Assembly: GCA_963575745.1 (NCBI GenBank)
Contig: CAUYUJ010015938.1
Location: forward strand, 176,335-240,334
Direction: 5' to 3'
Origin: Prorocentrum cordatum
Lineage: Eukaryota; Sar; Dinophyceae; Prorocentrales; Prorocentraceae
DNA: 64,000 bases
In this document: in pieces, positions 23,801 to 31,438 of the stretch
Position numbering within the stretch: the stretch's first letter is position 1
How the letters are laid out: the number at the start of each line of letters is the position of its first letter
Program-made: the position numbers and the translations under genes
Notes under the pieces: generated by a model
Seen by the model: the letters and a program-made list of their open reading frames with translations, nothing else
Databases searched by the model: none
What the model was told of the DNA's origin: nothing

Positions 23801-26800
23801 CGAGGCCTCATGATTTAATTGCATCGCCAACTATCCGAGAGGGGACCGGCGGCAGGAGCGAAGCCCTCACGGATAAAGAAAGAGGTCCGCGAGGAGGTCC
23901 GCGCGGATTTCTTGGACCTGCGCTGGGACCCCTTGGATGCGCCTCTGGCGCCGCCCCTGGCGCGCTCGCTCCGCGTGCCAGGGAGGGGGGCCCAACACCG
24001 ATCCAAGAAATCCGCGCAGACCGCCGAAAATTCATGTTCACGCAATTGTTCGGCCTTTAAAGGAGACCTTCACCACCTCTCGACGCTTGACAAAACGACG
24101 ACGGGAAAATATTGGCCATGCTCTGGGACCGTCAAACACAGACTCGGGATGAAAAGCTGGTCCTGGTGCATGGGTCCAGACGTGCGGGGGTCGACGTTGT
24201 GAACAACAATCACGATGTCGGGGTCTGGGGGGAAAATGGAGACTGGCAGATTATAGGCGACGGCCACAATATCCAAACACCCCTTTTCCTGACCTTTCTC
24301 TTGGACGCCACCGAGATTGCTGTGGTTTGTCCGATGCGTGGTTCGACGTCGCAGGATCAGTCAGCACTGGATCGAGAAATCGGATCGGATCGAAACGTGC
24401 TTTGGATCGGGCTGCGTCGGAACGGGGTCGAATCAAATCAGATCGGCCGCGCCAAGATGCACAAGGTACACCATGCAAGCATCGGGTCGCACCAAACCGT
24501 CTGAATGTTCGGTTAGAATCGACTGGGCATATCGACCTCGAATCGGATGGATCGGGTCATTCGGCTTTTGGACCATAGCAGCATCCTCCCGCGGCCGTTC
24601 GGGACGATCCGGGTATCCCTAGAACGTTCTCGGCGTGGCGCAACTGCCGGAACGCTTCCCGAGGCACCTCCTGGCGTCGGCGCAGACGTCCGACGAGGGG
24701 CCTCATGTAGGGCCTCCCGGCCCTAGGAGGGCAGCGCGGGGGGGCCGGGGCCCCTCCGAGGACGAGTCGGAGCCGGAGTCGGAGAGATGGACGCTGGATC
24801 AGCGCCCCTCAAACGGGGACTCCACTAACGGGTACTTTGGCCAGTGACCCAGCGAACCCAACCCTTCCCGATGTGGGCAACGCTGCAATGCCAGAAAAAG
24901 GCCCTAAAGTGGCAACTTCCGGCATAATTTCAAAGTACCCGTTAGTAAATACCCGTTACGGTGCCGTTGACTGGAGTCGGAACGTTGGGAGCCGGATCGG
25001 AGAGAAGGGCGCCGGAGTCGGAAGCGGCGCAGACGTCCGACACAGATGCAGAGCTCGACCCGGCGGGCCGACACAGACGCCCGAGCTCGACTCGGCGGGG
25101 CGGCACCGAGCCGGATATCCATCGGCTGGACATCGGCCCCGGGGAGACCGCGGGCGCGCGGGGACGGGACACGCAGGCGTGCGGGCCTCCGCCCGAGACG
25201 CGGCGTGCCTGTTGTGTTGGACGTCTCACGCTCGCGAGCCTGGCGCGGCGGACGTCCACCGTACTCTGCGCGATGGCGATGGCGGGCCTCCCGATATGGT
25301 GTTCCTGGAGGCCTCCCAATATGGAGGCTTCCTGGAGGTTTCGTGGTCGTGTTCCTGGAGGCCTCCCAAGATGGTGTCCGAGAAGACGGGGTCGGAAGAG
25401 AGGGCCGCATTACCGCGATGCATCGCCGAGGCATCGGCGACGTTGGAGATGCATCGGCGCCGTTGGCGTGGAGAAGATCGCCTCCACATCGAGCCTCATC
25501 GCCGATGCATCGGCGAAGCGGCGCGATCCTCCACGACCCCGTCTACTCGGATGCCTACGTACCTGGTGTCAGCAGGAAGCCTCGACAATATCTGGCCCAG
25601 AGTGCTGGAACCGTACAAACAAACAGCGCATGAGCAGCCCCTCCTCCTGAAACCGCTTTCGATCCTCCGACGGAGGCGTTCGGGCTCTGGGCAGGCACAC
25701 TCGGCCTCGCCCACTAGGGCAAACGGCCTGCACATGCAGCGTGCAAGCTGAAGTCCAACACGTGAAGGGACGCGCTACGACGGGTTTGTGTCGTGACGAC
25801 TTCGGCGATGGTCTCTGACACCAGGATGGACGATCGGCGGCTTCTCTATCGCCAAAGCGTTCCATGTTGGCCGATTCTGCGCCACCGGCGGCGCTCAGCC
25901 TTGGACTCCCGCGCTGGGGTCGCAGCCCCACCGGCACAGCGCGAACCTGCAGTGCGGATGCGGCCGCAAAACACTCTGGCAAGAACCCCCCCCCGGAACA
26001 CCCGCGCGCGACATGCACACTGGGGGGGGGGAACCCAGAGCACCCTGAACGCAGCAGCTTCTTCAACGGCCGCGGGAAGTCACCGCGCAGCGCGCAGGGC
26101 GAAGAAGCACCGGCTGCCCTGACGAAAAACATGTGGTTTCTTGATGCTCGTCCCCGCTGTACTTGGGCGCCCGAGTTATCCGGGATAACTCGGGTCCGGG
26201 GTAACTCGGGTTTGGATTCCCGAAAAAGGAACCCGAGTTAGCCCTGACCCGGGTTATCCCTGATGAATTGGGGCTCTGGGCGCCCGATCTATCCGGGATA
26301 ATTCGGGCCGGGGTAACTCGGGTTCGGAATCCCAAAAAGCGAACCCGAGTTAGACCTGACCCGAGTTACCCCTGATGATTCGGGGCTCTGATGTACGGTG
26401 CCCACGTCGATTGCACAGTCAACCCGTATAATTGATAAGGATGCCCGTCGTGATTCTTTTGTCACTACGCGAGGGGGTCTGGACCGCTCCCGTCCCCGAG
26501 GGGGGGGCTCCCGGCGAGGCCCCCCCGGCCTCATGCGCTCCAAGGCGGAAGGAGAACACGTCCAAGCGGGCCTGCTCCTGAGAGCGACCTCCTGTGGAGG
26601 GGAAGATCGAGGAACAGAAAACGCGATACACCTCATCCTTCGGAGCTCCGCGCAGCATTCTTGGATCGGCGCCGAAAGCGTTCCAGAACGCCCCCGTCCC
26701 AGAGGGGAGGCTCTAGAGGCCTCCTCAATGGGGTCCGAGTAGATGGGGTCGGAGGATCTCGCCGCATCGGCGATGCATCGCCGATGCATCGGCGATGCAT

Positions 26801-29109
26801 CGGCCATGCACCGGCGACGTCGGCGCGATGCATCGGCGCCGTCGGCGTGGAAAAAACTGGGGCCCACATCCGGGGATGGACAGACTCCCCTTTAGTAAAA
26901 CGTGGTTTAGTGAAAACGACCTGAGGCCCAAACCTGGCGGGCGCAAGCCTGGAAAATAACGGCCACGGCGCCCTCTCGAGTACCGAAAACGGACAATTCA
27001 CTAATCGACGTGTCACTGTTGGGGGTTCTGTCCACCCCCAACACATCGAGCCGCATCGCCGGTGCATCGCCGACGCATCGGCGATGCGGCGCGATCCTCC
27101 GAAGCCCACCTGCTCAGACCCCATCCGGGAGGCCCGGAGGCTCCCGGCAGGGCCCCCCAGAGAAGGAGGGGGAGGAGACGAGGAGGAGGAGGCCGGGGAG
27201 AGGGGGAGGGGGAGGAGGAGGAGGAGGGAGGAGGGAGGAGGAGGAAGAGGAGGAGGAGAGGAGGAGGAGGAGGAGGAGGAGGAGGAGGGAGGAGGAGGAG
27301 GAGGAGGAGGGAGGAGGAGGGAGGAGGAGGAGAGGAGGACGAGAGGAGGAGGAGGAGGAGGAGGAGGAGGAGGAGGAGGAGGAGGAGGAGGAGGAGGAGG
27401 AGGAGGGAGGAGGAGGAGGAGAGGAGGAGGAGGAGGAGGAGGAGGAGGAGAGGAGGAGGAGGAGGAGGAGGAGGAGGATGAGGAGGAGGACCCCCCCCCG
27501 GCCTGATGCGCTCCAGCGAGGGGGCGCGGCCTGGCTCGGGAGGCCGGCCGTTTTCCCCGTCGGCCAGCAGCTGCACCTCCCGGGGCCGCCGCCCGCCCTC
27601 GCCGCGACCCGCGGGCGGCTCCATCCTGGTGGGTTCTTCGCGAGGAGGAGGAGGAGGAGGAGGAGGAGGAGGAGGAGGAGGAGGAGGCGTTTCCCTCTGC
27701 CTCCTCCTCCTCCTCGCTTTCCTCCGCCGCCCCCTCCTCGTGGCCCTCGTCCTCGCCCGCGCCCTCGCCCGCCTCGTCGTCCTCGGCGTCCTCGTTCCCC
27801 CGCCGACCCTGCAGGGGCGCCAGGCTTTCGCCCGCGGGGCCCGAGGCCGATCCTGACCTCTCTGAGCCTTGATTGCCCTGCTCCGATGCACGACCAAAGC
27901 AGTCGCTCCCTCAGCGGGTGCCGCAATGCCGCACACCTCACTGCCCCTGTCTCCCTGTCCTCGTCCTGGCTCGCCGCCCGCCTCACCCTCGTCCTCCTCG
28001 CCCTCTCCCTCCTCTGCCGCCTCCGCCCTCCACCCCCTTGGTGCCCCCCCCCCCGCCCCCACCCTCTCCCCGCGCAAGCGCCTGGTCCTCGCCGAACTGG
28101 AAGACGCTTCTGAGAAGGCAGTGCATATTCCTGGAGGGGGGAGGGAGGGGAGCAAGAACGGTACCCACACTCGGGGGCCCCCAATCGGCGTGACGGCCAC
28201 ACCGCGCGGCGAGTCAGTGGGGGTTCGGGGTCACCGCACGGCTTCGGAACTCGGGTCGTTCTCCGAGGACGTCTCGGGCAACTGGCGCCTCCGAGGTCCC
28301 CCAAAAGCGGCGGCGGCTGGAGATTCCGAGGTCACCACGCGGTCCGTCAGTGCACGGGTTCTGGGCCCCCGAGATGCCGCTGCTCACCAGACCTCTCCCG
28401 GGGCGCGTTCTGACCAGGACTTCGAGGCGACGCCGGCCGTGGCCTGGATGGCTCTCCATTGAGCAGGGACCGACCGTCCCGGCATTCCTATAGGCCTACC
28501 ACGAAATGTTCTTGGAGCCCACAACATTTATGATAACAGAACATGTGTTCTTAGAACATAAACCTAATGTTGTGCTAAAACAAGACAATATCAACAAGCC
28601 ACGTTCTAAGAACCTTCCGTACACATCACGAAAGGCTCTGAGAACATCCGTTGGTGGGCCCATAGGCGAGCCAGAACGCTTCGCCACTGCTGGAGTCCAG
28701 GACGAGCAGCGGCACGAGCCATGTTCTCCTCCTCGGAGCTTTAGGTCGGGCATGTCCTCTGCAGGCGGATTTTGGAGGAAGAAGGAAACATACGCCAAAC
28801 AATCCTCAACCATGATAAAAAAACGCAATCGCAGAGTCGCCCCCAGACTATTGTTTTTCTCGATTGCAGAATATTCCTCCTGCAGAGGGACGTGGCCGAT
28901 TTGATCGGAGCTCCAGGCGTCGTTCACGCAGCCCTTCAGCGGGGCGTGCGACTCGGCGTAGCTGACCCCCACGAGCAGCGCCCGCCTCCGCTGGTGGTTC
29001 TGCGGCAGGGGCTGCCGCGGGATGCCCGCCCGCAGGCCTCGACGGCTCTCCTCCTTCAGCGCCTGGGCGGCGCGCGCGGCGCGGCTCTGAGCAGCCTCGA
29101 GCGGCTCCC
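735..29109 (-). CDS. Metacaspase-like gene, copy 1 (spliced gene span)
   Basis: A caspase-fold (peptidase C14, metacaspase type) gene rebuilt from eight exons on the minus strand: 29109-28914, 28130-28082, 27576-27503, 22397-22286, 14157-14115, 7174-7074, 4689-4525 and 968-735. Every junction keeps the codon phase and every intron ends in AG. The product has the p20 opening (RRRALLVGVSY, then GCVNDAW), the His motif (GHGAQ), the LVPSDF strand, a Cys-loop position reading VLDCSYP, and a p10 end (FSAC, QGTFTWAF, EQTPALALS). Metacaspases normally have a DxCHSG loop, so Ser stands where the nucleophile should be. The first exon has no clear ATG, so an N-terminal exon upstream of 29109 is probably missing. 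A short exon may also be missing between 14115 and 7174. It lies directly downstream of copy 2 on the same strand. Confidence 0.78.
1021..1280 (+). repeat. (TCC)n tracts upstream of the terminal copy 1 exon
   Basis: Pyrimidine tracts at 1021-1085 and 1216-1280. They are in the intron just before the 735-968 exon (GGA on its strand). Confidence 0.9.
1290..2700. other. No gene seen
   Basis: About 1.4 kb of mixed sequence within a copy 1 intron. I saw no repeat longer than a few units and no conserved coding segment on either strand. Confidence 0.5.
2702..2865. repeat. Family A inverted repeat (diverged copy)
   Basis: A foldback element whose arms read GGGGTCGGAGGATCGCGCC then CATCGCCGATGCATCGGCGA, and the complement on the other side. 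This copy is diverged (gatcgggtcggagaatcgcg on the left, gcgatcttccagccccatct on the right). Confidence 0.65.
3370..3785 (+). repeat. Long (TCC)n/(CTC)n tract with trailing module
   Basis: About 330 bp of near-pure pyrimidine (TCC, with CCCCCCC and TCTTCC variants). It ends in ggaggtgcatagggagggag and cacgactccgccgaga. The same trailing module ends the tract at 4195-4490. Confidence 0.9.
3888..4066. repeat. Family L inverted repeat (single copy)
   Basis: Ends GTACACCCTGCGAAATGC with TTAAGAAA, and the complement of tttcttaagcatcgcctaag with gtgtac. About 180 bp, AT-rich inside relative to its surroundings. Confidence 0.7.
4195..4490 (+). repeat. Long (GGGAGGA)n tract with trailing module
   Basis: About 250 bp of purine-only GGGAGG/GGAGGA repeats, then ggaggtgcacagggagggag and cacgactccgccgaga. 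Lies in the intron after the 4525-4689 exon of copy 1. Confidence 0.9.
4525..4689 (-). CDS. Metacaspase-like copy 1, p10 entry exon
   Basis: Encodes VAAVELAPLSVQGAPAE, AHPACALRCFSACGLK. The CFSAC motif aligns with CFSAC in copy 2 and with the SGC strand of metacaspase p10. The frame is 55 codons, phase 0 at both ends. The donor is AAG|GAGGGC (GA). The 5' boundary is uncertain; 4689 is the phase-compatible choice. A pyrimidine tract (GGGAGG on the plus strand, 4195-4450) follows in the intron. Confidence 0.62.
5514..5750. repeat. Family A inverted repeat
   Basis: Full-length copy, about 237 bp. The left arm is ggcctcctagatgcggtcgg and the right arm ends ccgaccccacctagaaggcc. The centre repeats the palindrome CGCCGATGCATCGGCG several times. 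Flanks ctaga and tagaa are similar. Confidence 0.85.
5813..5990. repeat. Fragments of families I and C
   Basis: 5813-5868 carries gatcgaagacatccgcgcgg, a family I arm. 5935-5990 has agcgacagcggccgctgttg, resembling the centre of family C. Both diverged. Confidence 0.45.
6082..6256. repeat. Family I GC-rich foldback
   Basis: Left cattcactctcggagctccg, right gatccaagaaatccgcgcgg then agctccgacagtggtgtgca. Directly precedes the family K element. Confidence 0.78.
6268..6442. mobile_element. Family K MITE
   Basis: 175 bp. Inverted ends TTGGGCGTGGCTTAGTGGGG and the complement TTGGGCGTTGCGTAATGGAG. Target duplication CTCTC at 6263-6267 and 6443-6447. The interior repeats gggcccct and ggtaccgtttgggtaccttt. 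Confidence 0.92.
6998..7065 (+). repeat. (CCT)n tract at a 5' splice site
   Basis: Pyrimidine tract on plus; on minus it is GGGGGA/GGA beginning within about 10 bp of the donor of the copy 1 Cys-loop exon. Confidence 0.88.
7074..7174 (-). CDS. Metacaspase-like copy 1, Cys-loop exon (Ser in place of Cys)
   Basis: Two bases plus 33 codons: GVPAGVTMTVVLDCSYP, MLPGVGPTRDEP, VSFSK. The preceding strand and VLDC match the metacaspase segment that leads into DxCHSG, but the position after DC is Ser and the HSG is YP. The acceptor is cacccacag and the donor AAG|GTGGCG, a GT donor in phase 0. A GGGGGA/GGA tract (plus-strand CCT repeats, 6998-7065) starts within about 10 bp of this donor. Confidence 0.78.
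7490..7785 (+). repeat. Degenerate CATAGCATGGCG-type repeats
   Basis: Irregular short units (cacggcagagcgtagtatgt, catagcatggcgtggcgttg, catggcatagcatggcgttg). No gene. Confidence 0.6.
7790..7965 (+). repeat. 54-bp tandem repeat, three copies
   Basis: Unit contains gcagcgggagcacg, ggaacgagcgga and aaggaggccaacgct. Copies start near 7797, 7851 and 7902 with small changes. Confidence 0.75.
8100..8420 (+). repeat. G/A-rich low-complexity stretch
   Basis: Purine-rich ggagggag-type sequence, followed near 8505-8545 by an acacac run. No coding signal. Confidence 0.6.
9147..9339. repeat. Family A inverted repeat
   Basis: Complete copy of about 193 bp: left ggtctccttgatgcgatcgg, palindromic CGCCGATGCATCGGCG core, right arm ending gtttacgaggcc. 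Confidence 0.82.
9590..9745. repeat. Family J repeat
   Basis: Shares aaatcatg, gcggcatgtgcgcg, aagaagaggcgcc and atctgaggaaa in order with 58895-59035. Confidence 0.75.
9781..10298. repeat. Family A copy split by a GGATCGA array
   Basis: The left half (9781-9868, ending gcatcggcgtggag) and right half (10206-10298, starting cgaacatcgggctcc) are consecutive parts of the family A consensus. They are separated by about 340 bp that include the GGATCGA tandem array. Confidence 0.65.
9870..10075 (+). repeat. (GGATCGA)n minisatellite
   Basis: A doubled unit, cgcgaggagagacggggagc followed by gagggcctgggccgcg, leads into about 90 bp of 7-bp GGATCGA units with occasional GGAGCGA variants. Confidence 0.85.
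11003..12030 (+). repeat. About 345-bp higher-order tandem repeat
   Basis: Three units beginning at 11003, 11349 and 11692 with gttgactccaaatggatt-like sequence. Each contains a variable AAGC/GCAAGCAA microsatellite, a variable ATAGGC microsatellite, then gacggaccaatc and tagggcaagcctatatcagc. The unit is well kept while the microsatellites vary. Confidence 0.88.
12122..12179 (-). CDS. Candidate extra exon of metacaspase-like copy 1
   Basis: Flanked by a good acceptor (cgcccgcag) and a GC donor (TACAG|GCC). It reads FTGQLDQPVPAEARREGY in the phase left by the 14115-14157 exon. It would fill part of the gap between LVPSDF and the Cys loop, where copy 2 has about 45 extra residues. It ends in phase 2, while the next recognised exon needs phase 1. 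So either another exon is missing or this is intron sequence. Low confidence. Confidence 0.25.
12234..12393. mobile_element. Family D MITE
   Basis: About 160 bp with inverted arms rich in CCCAACCC and CGAAG. Flanked by a 13-bp direct repeat ACGACGGCGGCCA (12221-12233 and 12394-12406), longer than in other copies. Confidence 0.82.
12415..12622. repeat. Family A inverted repeat
   Basis: Complete copy starting aggcattccagatggggtcc and ending ccccatctgggaggcc. Immediately follows a family D element. Confidence 0.82.
13137..13315 (+). repeat. (TCC)n tract
   Basis: About 180 bp of TCC with TTCC variants, inside a copy 1 intron. Confidence 0.9.
13716..14062 (+). repeat. Long (GGA)n tract
   Basis: About 345 bp of nearly pure GGA/GGAGG. 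On the minus strand it starts about 55 bp after the donor of the AYLVPSDF exon. Confidence 0.92.
14115..14157 (-). CDS. Metacaspase-like copy 1, AYLVPSDF exon
   Basis: Fourteen codons plus one base, AYLVPSDFAADLPA. This is the PxDF strand that follows the His loop in metacaspases, and it aligns with AHLVPADFADDLPA in copy 2. The acceptor is cgcgcgag and the donor GCCG|GCTC (GC, phase 1). A (TCC)n tract (GGA on the plus strand, 13716-14062) begins about 55 bp into the intron. Confidence 0.72.
14989..15140 (+). repeat. (GGGTCGCGGGT)n tandem repeat
   Basis: Runs of gggtcgcgggtgggtcgcgg with GTCGTCGG variants, about 11-bp units. Confidence 0.88.
15640..17170 (+). repeat. GGGGCCACGAAGGGCA minisatellite with 314-bp higher-order unit
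   Basis: About 1.3 kb of 14-18-bp units (ggggccacgaagggca, ggggccgctgagggca). A block at about 16521 recurs at about 16835, 314 bp later, in the same order (gcagaaac, gcagagatgg, gcacgcatat, gcattcgtatatgg). An unrelated 81-bp-type repeat interrupts at about 16275-16440. Confidence 0.88.
17335..17595 (+). repeat. About 81-bp tandem repeat
   Basis: Units contain gaggaagtatcaggcgggag, gattcggtggtaa, ggaaatcccaagcgaaaacg and cgatt. Repeats near 17405, 17487 and 17568. The same unit lies inside the 15.6-17.2 kb minisatellite at 16275-16440. Ends in a GTT/TTG run. Confidence 0.85.
20335..21270 (+). repeat. Three copies of a gcgcggcg-containing repeat
   Basis: gagccctggcgcggcgaaag (20358), ggtggccctggcgcggcgtc (20733) and ggtggccctggcgcggcgct (21233), each near ggggcgatctc or ggggcgaactc. 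No gene seen. Confidence 0.5.
20485..20690. repeat. Family P inverted repeat
   Basis: Left aggcctgggaattggcacca with acaccag, right ttggtattggtgtcaacctc with taggcct. The interior has accaccaccaccgagatcgg. Second copy, inverted, at 55398-55592. Confidence 0.75.
21810..22040 (+). repeat. CAC/CAT-rich low complexity
   Basis: accaccatcatc-type sequence without a fixed unit. Confidence 0.6.
22286..22397 (-). CDS. Metacaspase-like copy 1, catalytic His exon
   Basis: Encodes EGLRWLTEDGRPGDQLLF, CYCGHGAQ and a short loop ending AHQ. The His of GHG is the metacaspase catalytic His and is present. The exon is one base plus 37 codons and ends at CAG|GCCT, a GC donor in phase 0. In copy 2 an intron splits the codon just before the His position; here the frame runs through. 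The acceptor (cccgccag at 22398) is the best phase-compatible choice but the weakest boundary of the exon. Confidence 0.8.
22700..23530 (+). repeat. AT-richer 42-bp satellite, about 18 copies
   Basis: Unit approximates TTCGCGTCCCCGAAGCCATA followed by AACCCTTGTAAATTACGC and ATAC. Copies diverge by about 10-25 percent, and some carry short deletions. Distinctly lower GC than the rest of the window. Lies in the copy 1 intron between 27503 and 22397. Confidence 0.9.
23880..24045. repeat. Family I GC-rich foldback
   Basis: ggtccgcgcggatttcttgg on the left, accgatccaagaaatccgcg on the right, with gcgcctctggcgccgcccct between them. Confidence 0.8.
24300..24640 (+). repeat. GGATCGG/AATCGGATC-rich degenerate repeats
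   Basis: Recurrent gatcgggtc, aatcggatcggatcg and aatcagatcgg. No gene. Confidence 0.45.
25360..25556. repeat. Family A inverted repeat
   Basis: Copy starting ggcctcccaagatggtgtcc with the CGCCGATGCATCGGCG core near the right arm. Preceded at 25300-25360 by direct copies of tcctggaggcctcccaatat-type sequence, possible terminal fragments of the family. Confidence 0.75.
26165..26395 (+). repeat. 115-bp tandem duplication built of palindromes
   Basis: Two units (from about 26168 and 26283), each with a palindromic stem (cccgagttatccgggataac with tcggg in the first), ggggtaactcgggtt and aacccgagttagccctgacc, ending tgaattggggctctg or tgattcggggctctg. Each can form several stem-loops. Confidence 0.88.
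26628..26665. repeat. Family I arm fragment
   Basis: cttcggagctccgcgcagca followed by ttcttggatcggcgccg: a single arm without its partner. Confidence 0.5.
26715..27134. repeat. Family A copy interrupted by a family B element
   Basis: Left part 26715-26870, right part 27042-27134. Removing 26871-27041 and one copy of CACATC restores the family A consensus ggcccacatcgagccgcatc. Confidence 0.88.
26871..27041. mobile_element. Family B MITE nested in family A
   Basis: A 171-bp element bounded by a 6-bp target duplication CACATC (26865-26870 and 27042-27047). Ends are imperfect inverted repeats: GGGGATGGACAGA at the left and the complement of TTGGGGGTGGACAGA at the right. The interior contains tttagt and aatcgacgtgtca segments shared with the copy at 59113-59286. 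No coding capacity. Confidence 0.88.
27160..27485 (+). repeat. Long (GGA)n tract
   Basis: About 325 bp of GGA with GGGAGGA interruptions, directly downstream on the minus strand of the copy 1 exon ending at 27503. A shorter GGA tract lies at 27641-27690. Confidence 0.92.
27503..27576 (-). CDS. Metacaspase-like copy 1, VQLLADG exon
   Basis: Encodes VQLLADGENGRPPEPG then APSLERI, matching VRLVADGSEH then QPTRANI in copy 2. It starts in phase 0 after cgggag and ends in phase 2 (AG) at a GC donor. The next exon supplies the single base that completes Arg. A long (TCC)n tract (GGA on the plus strand, 27160-27485) begins within about 20 bp of this 5' splice site. Confidence 0.78.
28082..28130 (-). 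CDS. Metacaspase-like copy 1, 49-bp p20 exon
   Basis: One base plus 16 codons reading NMHCLLRSVFQFGEDQ, which aligns residue for residue with NALSLLRHTLRYAEDQ in copy 2. The acceptor is a pyrimidine run ending ctccag and the donor is CAG|GCGC, a GC donor in phase 0. Length and both phases are identical to the copy 2 exon at 55311-55359. Confidence 0.78.
28464..28690. repeat. Family E repeat
   Basis: Contains taggcctaccacgaaatgtt, gttcttagaaca and gaaaggctctgagaacat, and ends gcgagccagaacgcttcgcc. The inner arms GGCCTACCACG...ATGTTCT and their complement form a hairpin. The left leader gggaccgaccgtcccggcat is shared with the copy at 56648. Confidence 0.8.
28745..28905. repeat. Family N inverted repeat
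   Basis: On the minus strand, cacgtccctctgcaggagga at one end and ccaaaatccgcctgcagagg at the other. It starts about 8 bp past the 5' splice site of the copy 1 exon ending at 28914. Confidence 0.75.
28914..29109 (-). CDS. Metacaspase-like copy 1, p20 opening exon
   Basis: Encodes a charged Ala/Arg/Gln-rich lead followed by RRRALLVGVSY, SHAPLKGCVNDAW, the first beta strand and helix of the metacaspase p20 domain. The acceptor reads ggggtcag before GG GAG CCG. The donor is TG|GAGCTC, a GA donor in phase 2, and copy 2 uses the same donor. Unlike copy 2 there is no intron between RRRAL and the following strand. A family N inverted repeat begins about 8 bp inside the following intron. Confidence 0.75.
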
Positions 29110-29209
29110 CTGACCCCAAAGATGCGCGAGCAGGACGCGGCGACAGTCTCGGGGACGTGCCCCCCGGAAACCGAGGGAACCCTTGGAGGTCGGCATCTAG
29201 GTGAGGTGA

Positions 29210-29282
29210 CGCCCAGGAGGAGGAGGAGGAGGAGGAGGAGGAGGAGGAGGAGGAGGAGGAGGAGGAGGAGGAGGAGGAGGAA
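29210..29282 (+). repeat. (GGA)n tract
   Basis: About 70 bp of GGA, just upstream of the copy 1 exon at 28914-29109. The following 29400-29530 region has tcggaatcggaatcgg-type repeats. Confidence 0.9.
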
Positions 29283-30021
29283 CACAGGGATCGGCAGGCC
29301 GCCACCCCGAGCAGTCGGTGCGGCAGGACTGCACTCGGCGGCGCGCCCAGCGGGGAAGAGAGCCCCAAGGAGCCAGTCGATGGGTCGGGTCGGGGATCGG
29401 AAGGAATCGGATCGGCCTCCATTGAAAAACCGAAATCCAAAGCGGAATCCGAATCGAATCGAATCGGAATCGGAGTCGGAATCGGAATCGGAATCGCTCG
29501 AACTCGAGCCCAATCGAGTCGGAGTAGAGATGAGCCCTGAGGGGGGAGGCAGAGGGGGCGGGCCCTGCCAGGCAGCCTCTTCGAAGGCCTCCGAGCCTTC
29601 TGCGAGGCATCTTTTCTGAGTCCGCTCGGAAGCCCCGGCAGGGCTTTTCTCAGAAGGCCTGGGGGCTCCTGCGAGAAGCTCCGCCGCTCTCTGAGAAGGC
29701 CTGCCCCTTCTCGCTTCCCCCCCCCTCCACGCGCCGCCGATTGGTTGTCGGATCATGAATCGAGCCTCTGACGGCCGTTCGGGGTGATGCGTGCACCCCG
29801 GGAACGCCCTGGGCGAGACGCGGCTGCTGGAGAGCATCCCGAGGTTGGACAACCTCCCGGAGCGGACTGGCACGCCAGAACACGTCACACTTCCGGGTAG
29901 AGAAACGCATTCTTCGGCGCGCCGCTGGAGAAGGGGTCTGGGTGCGCCGGAGAGAGGGGGGCACGAAGGGGGGGGGGCGGCGGCCAGCGCATCGTGTGGC
30001 GCGAGCGGGGGCATTAAGACC

Positions 30022-30147
30022 GGATTGAGACTGGGATTAAGCCTGATCCGACGGGATGAATTAGGATCATGCTGGGTTATACCTGTTCTCGACCACGGAT
30101 AACAAGCGCCAGTGCTGAATAGTCACCTCCTGGGAATTGCATCCGCG
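30022..30147. repeat. Related GGATTAAGCC-type repeat
   Basis: gattgagactgggattaagc through gaatagtcacctcctgggaa with ttgcatccgc. Same family end as 53826 and 57620. Confidence 0.5.
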
Positions 30148-30907
30148 GGGGAGCAAGCGGAGCGGAGGCTGGCCAGCGGCCAGTGAACCACGTGGCCCGA
30201 AAAAAGACGCGCGCGCGGGCGCGGCGCGATGGGGGGGAGAGGGGGCCCGGGGGACGCCACCGCGAGGAAAATAAAGAACGAGTAAGGTCTGCCGAGAGGA
30301 GGAATGCTCGGCAGAGCAAGGAGCGAAGCCCCGTCTGGGCGCCGAATGCGCCTGGGTGCACGAGGAACGCCAAAGGAACAGCCACGGAATGACCTAAGGA
30401 ACAGCGAGCACCTTCCGAACTCAAACAAATGCTTATTTCAGCGTCTTGGCAATATGCACCAAGCCCGAATAGGGGGTCTCTAAACCGGATGAGGCCGAAT
30501 TGAACTTTGGATTAAGACAGATCAAACGAAATTCGTGGGGATTATACCGGATTAGGTTGGGGCGCCTCCTGGAGAGGCCCCTCTAGACCCCATGTCCTGC
30601 TCTGGTCTTCGAGCCGGATCGAATTGTGGTGGTCCTGGGGCCCGAAACAAAGCAAAATCGCACAAGGTGAAATAGTAACCCAGTTAGGGAACCGAACTTT
30701 ATACACCGACGCATTTTCTGGCCCTGCACGGGATGCTGGTGTATACATTTTCGTCATTTCCCCAGGGAAACGGGGGAACAACTATGCACCACACCACCCC
30801 GACGTCGTCCCTGACCCTCAAAAAGTCCAGGGATTGAAAAACAGCACGCCACTGGTGATGTAGATGTTCCAGTTTCCGACCAGGACCTCAGGGTGGCTTT
30901 CCCTGCC

Positions 30908-31073
30908 TGACTACCTACCAGACCACCCCAACCCAACCCGAAGACCCGAAGTTCGGGTTGGGGGGGGTAAGGGTTCCACATGTGCTTTTTCGATGTTTCC
31001 CGACCCCCCCAACTGGAAATCGAGGGTAAATCTGAGCCTTCGGGTTGGGTTGGGGTGATTTGGAGGGTGGCGA
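30908..31073. mobile_element. Family D MITE
   Basis: 166 bp. The left end TGACTACCTACCAGACCACC pairs with the complement of the right end. Target duplication CTGCC at 30903-30907 and 31074-31078. Confidence 0.92.
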
Positions 31074-31438
31074 CTGCCGGCCCTTGGGAAGCGGGGGGCC
31101 TTCCTGGGAGAAACCTGCAGGCCCCTGGGGAGCCTCGGGCTCCCGCCCAGACCCCCGGACGTGATCGTGTTTCGCAACGTCGGCGGCAGCGCCTCGAGGT
31201 CTCGACCCACTCCCCGGGACCAGATTTCCATCCCGAGTCGCTCTTTCGGACGGCCCCGGGGCCCAGCGAGGGCCCCCAGAGGCCGAAAGCGGCAAGCAGG
31301 GAGCAGGGAGGAGGGAGGAGGGAGGAGGGAGGAGGGAGGAGGGAGGACAGACTGCCGGCGACCCGCACGTCTCCACGACGCGAGGGGCCCCCCCCGTGGA
31401 GGGCCTGCCGGGCTGCTCCGGGCCCTCCCCCCCCCCCC

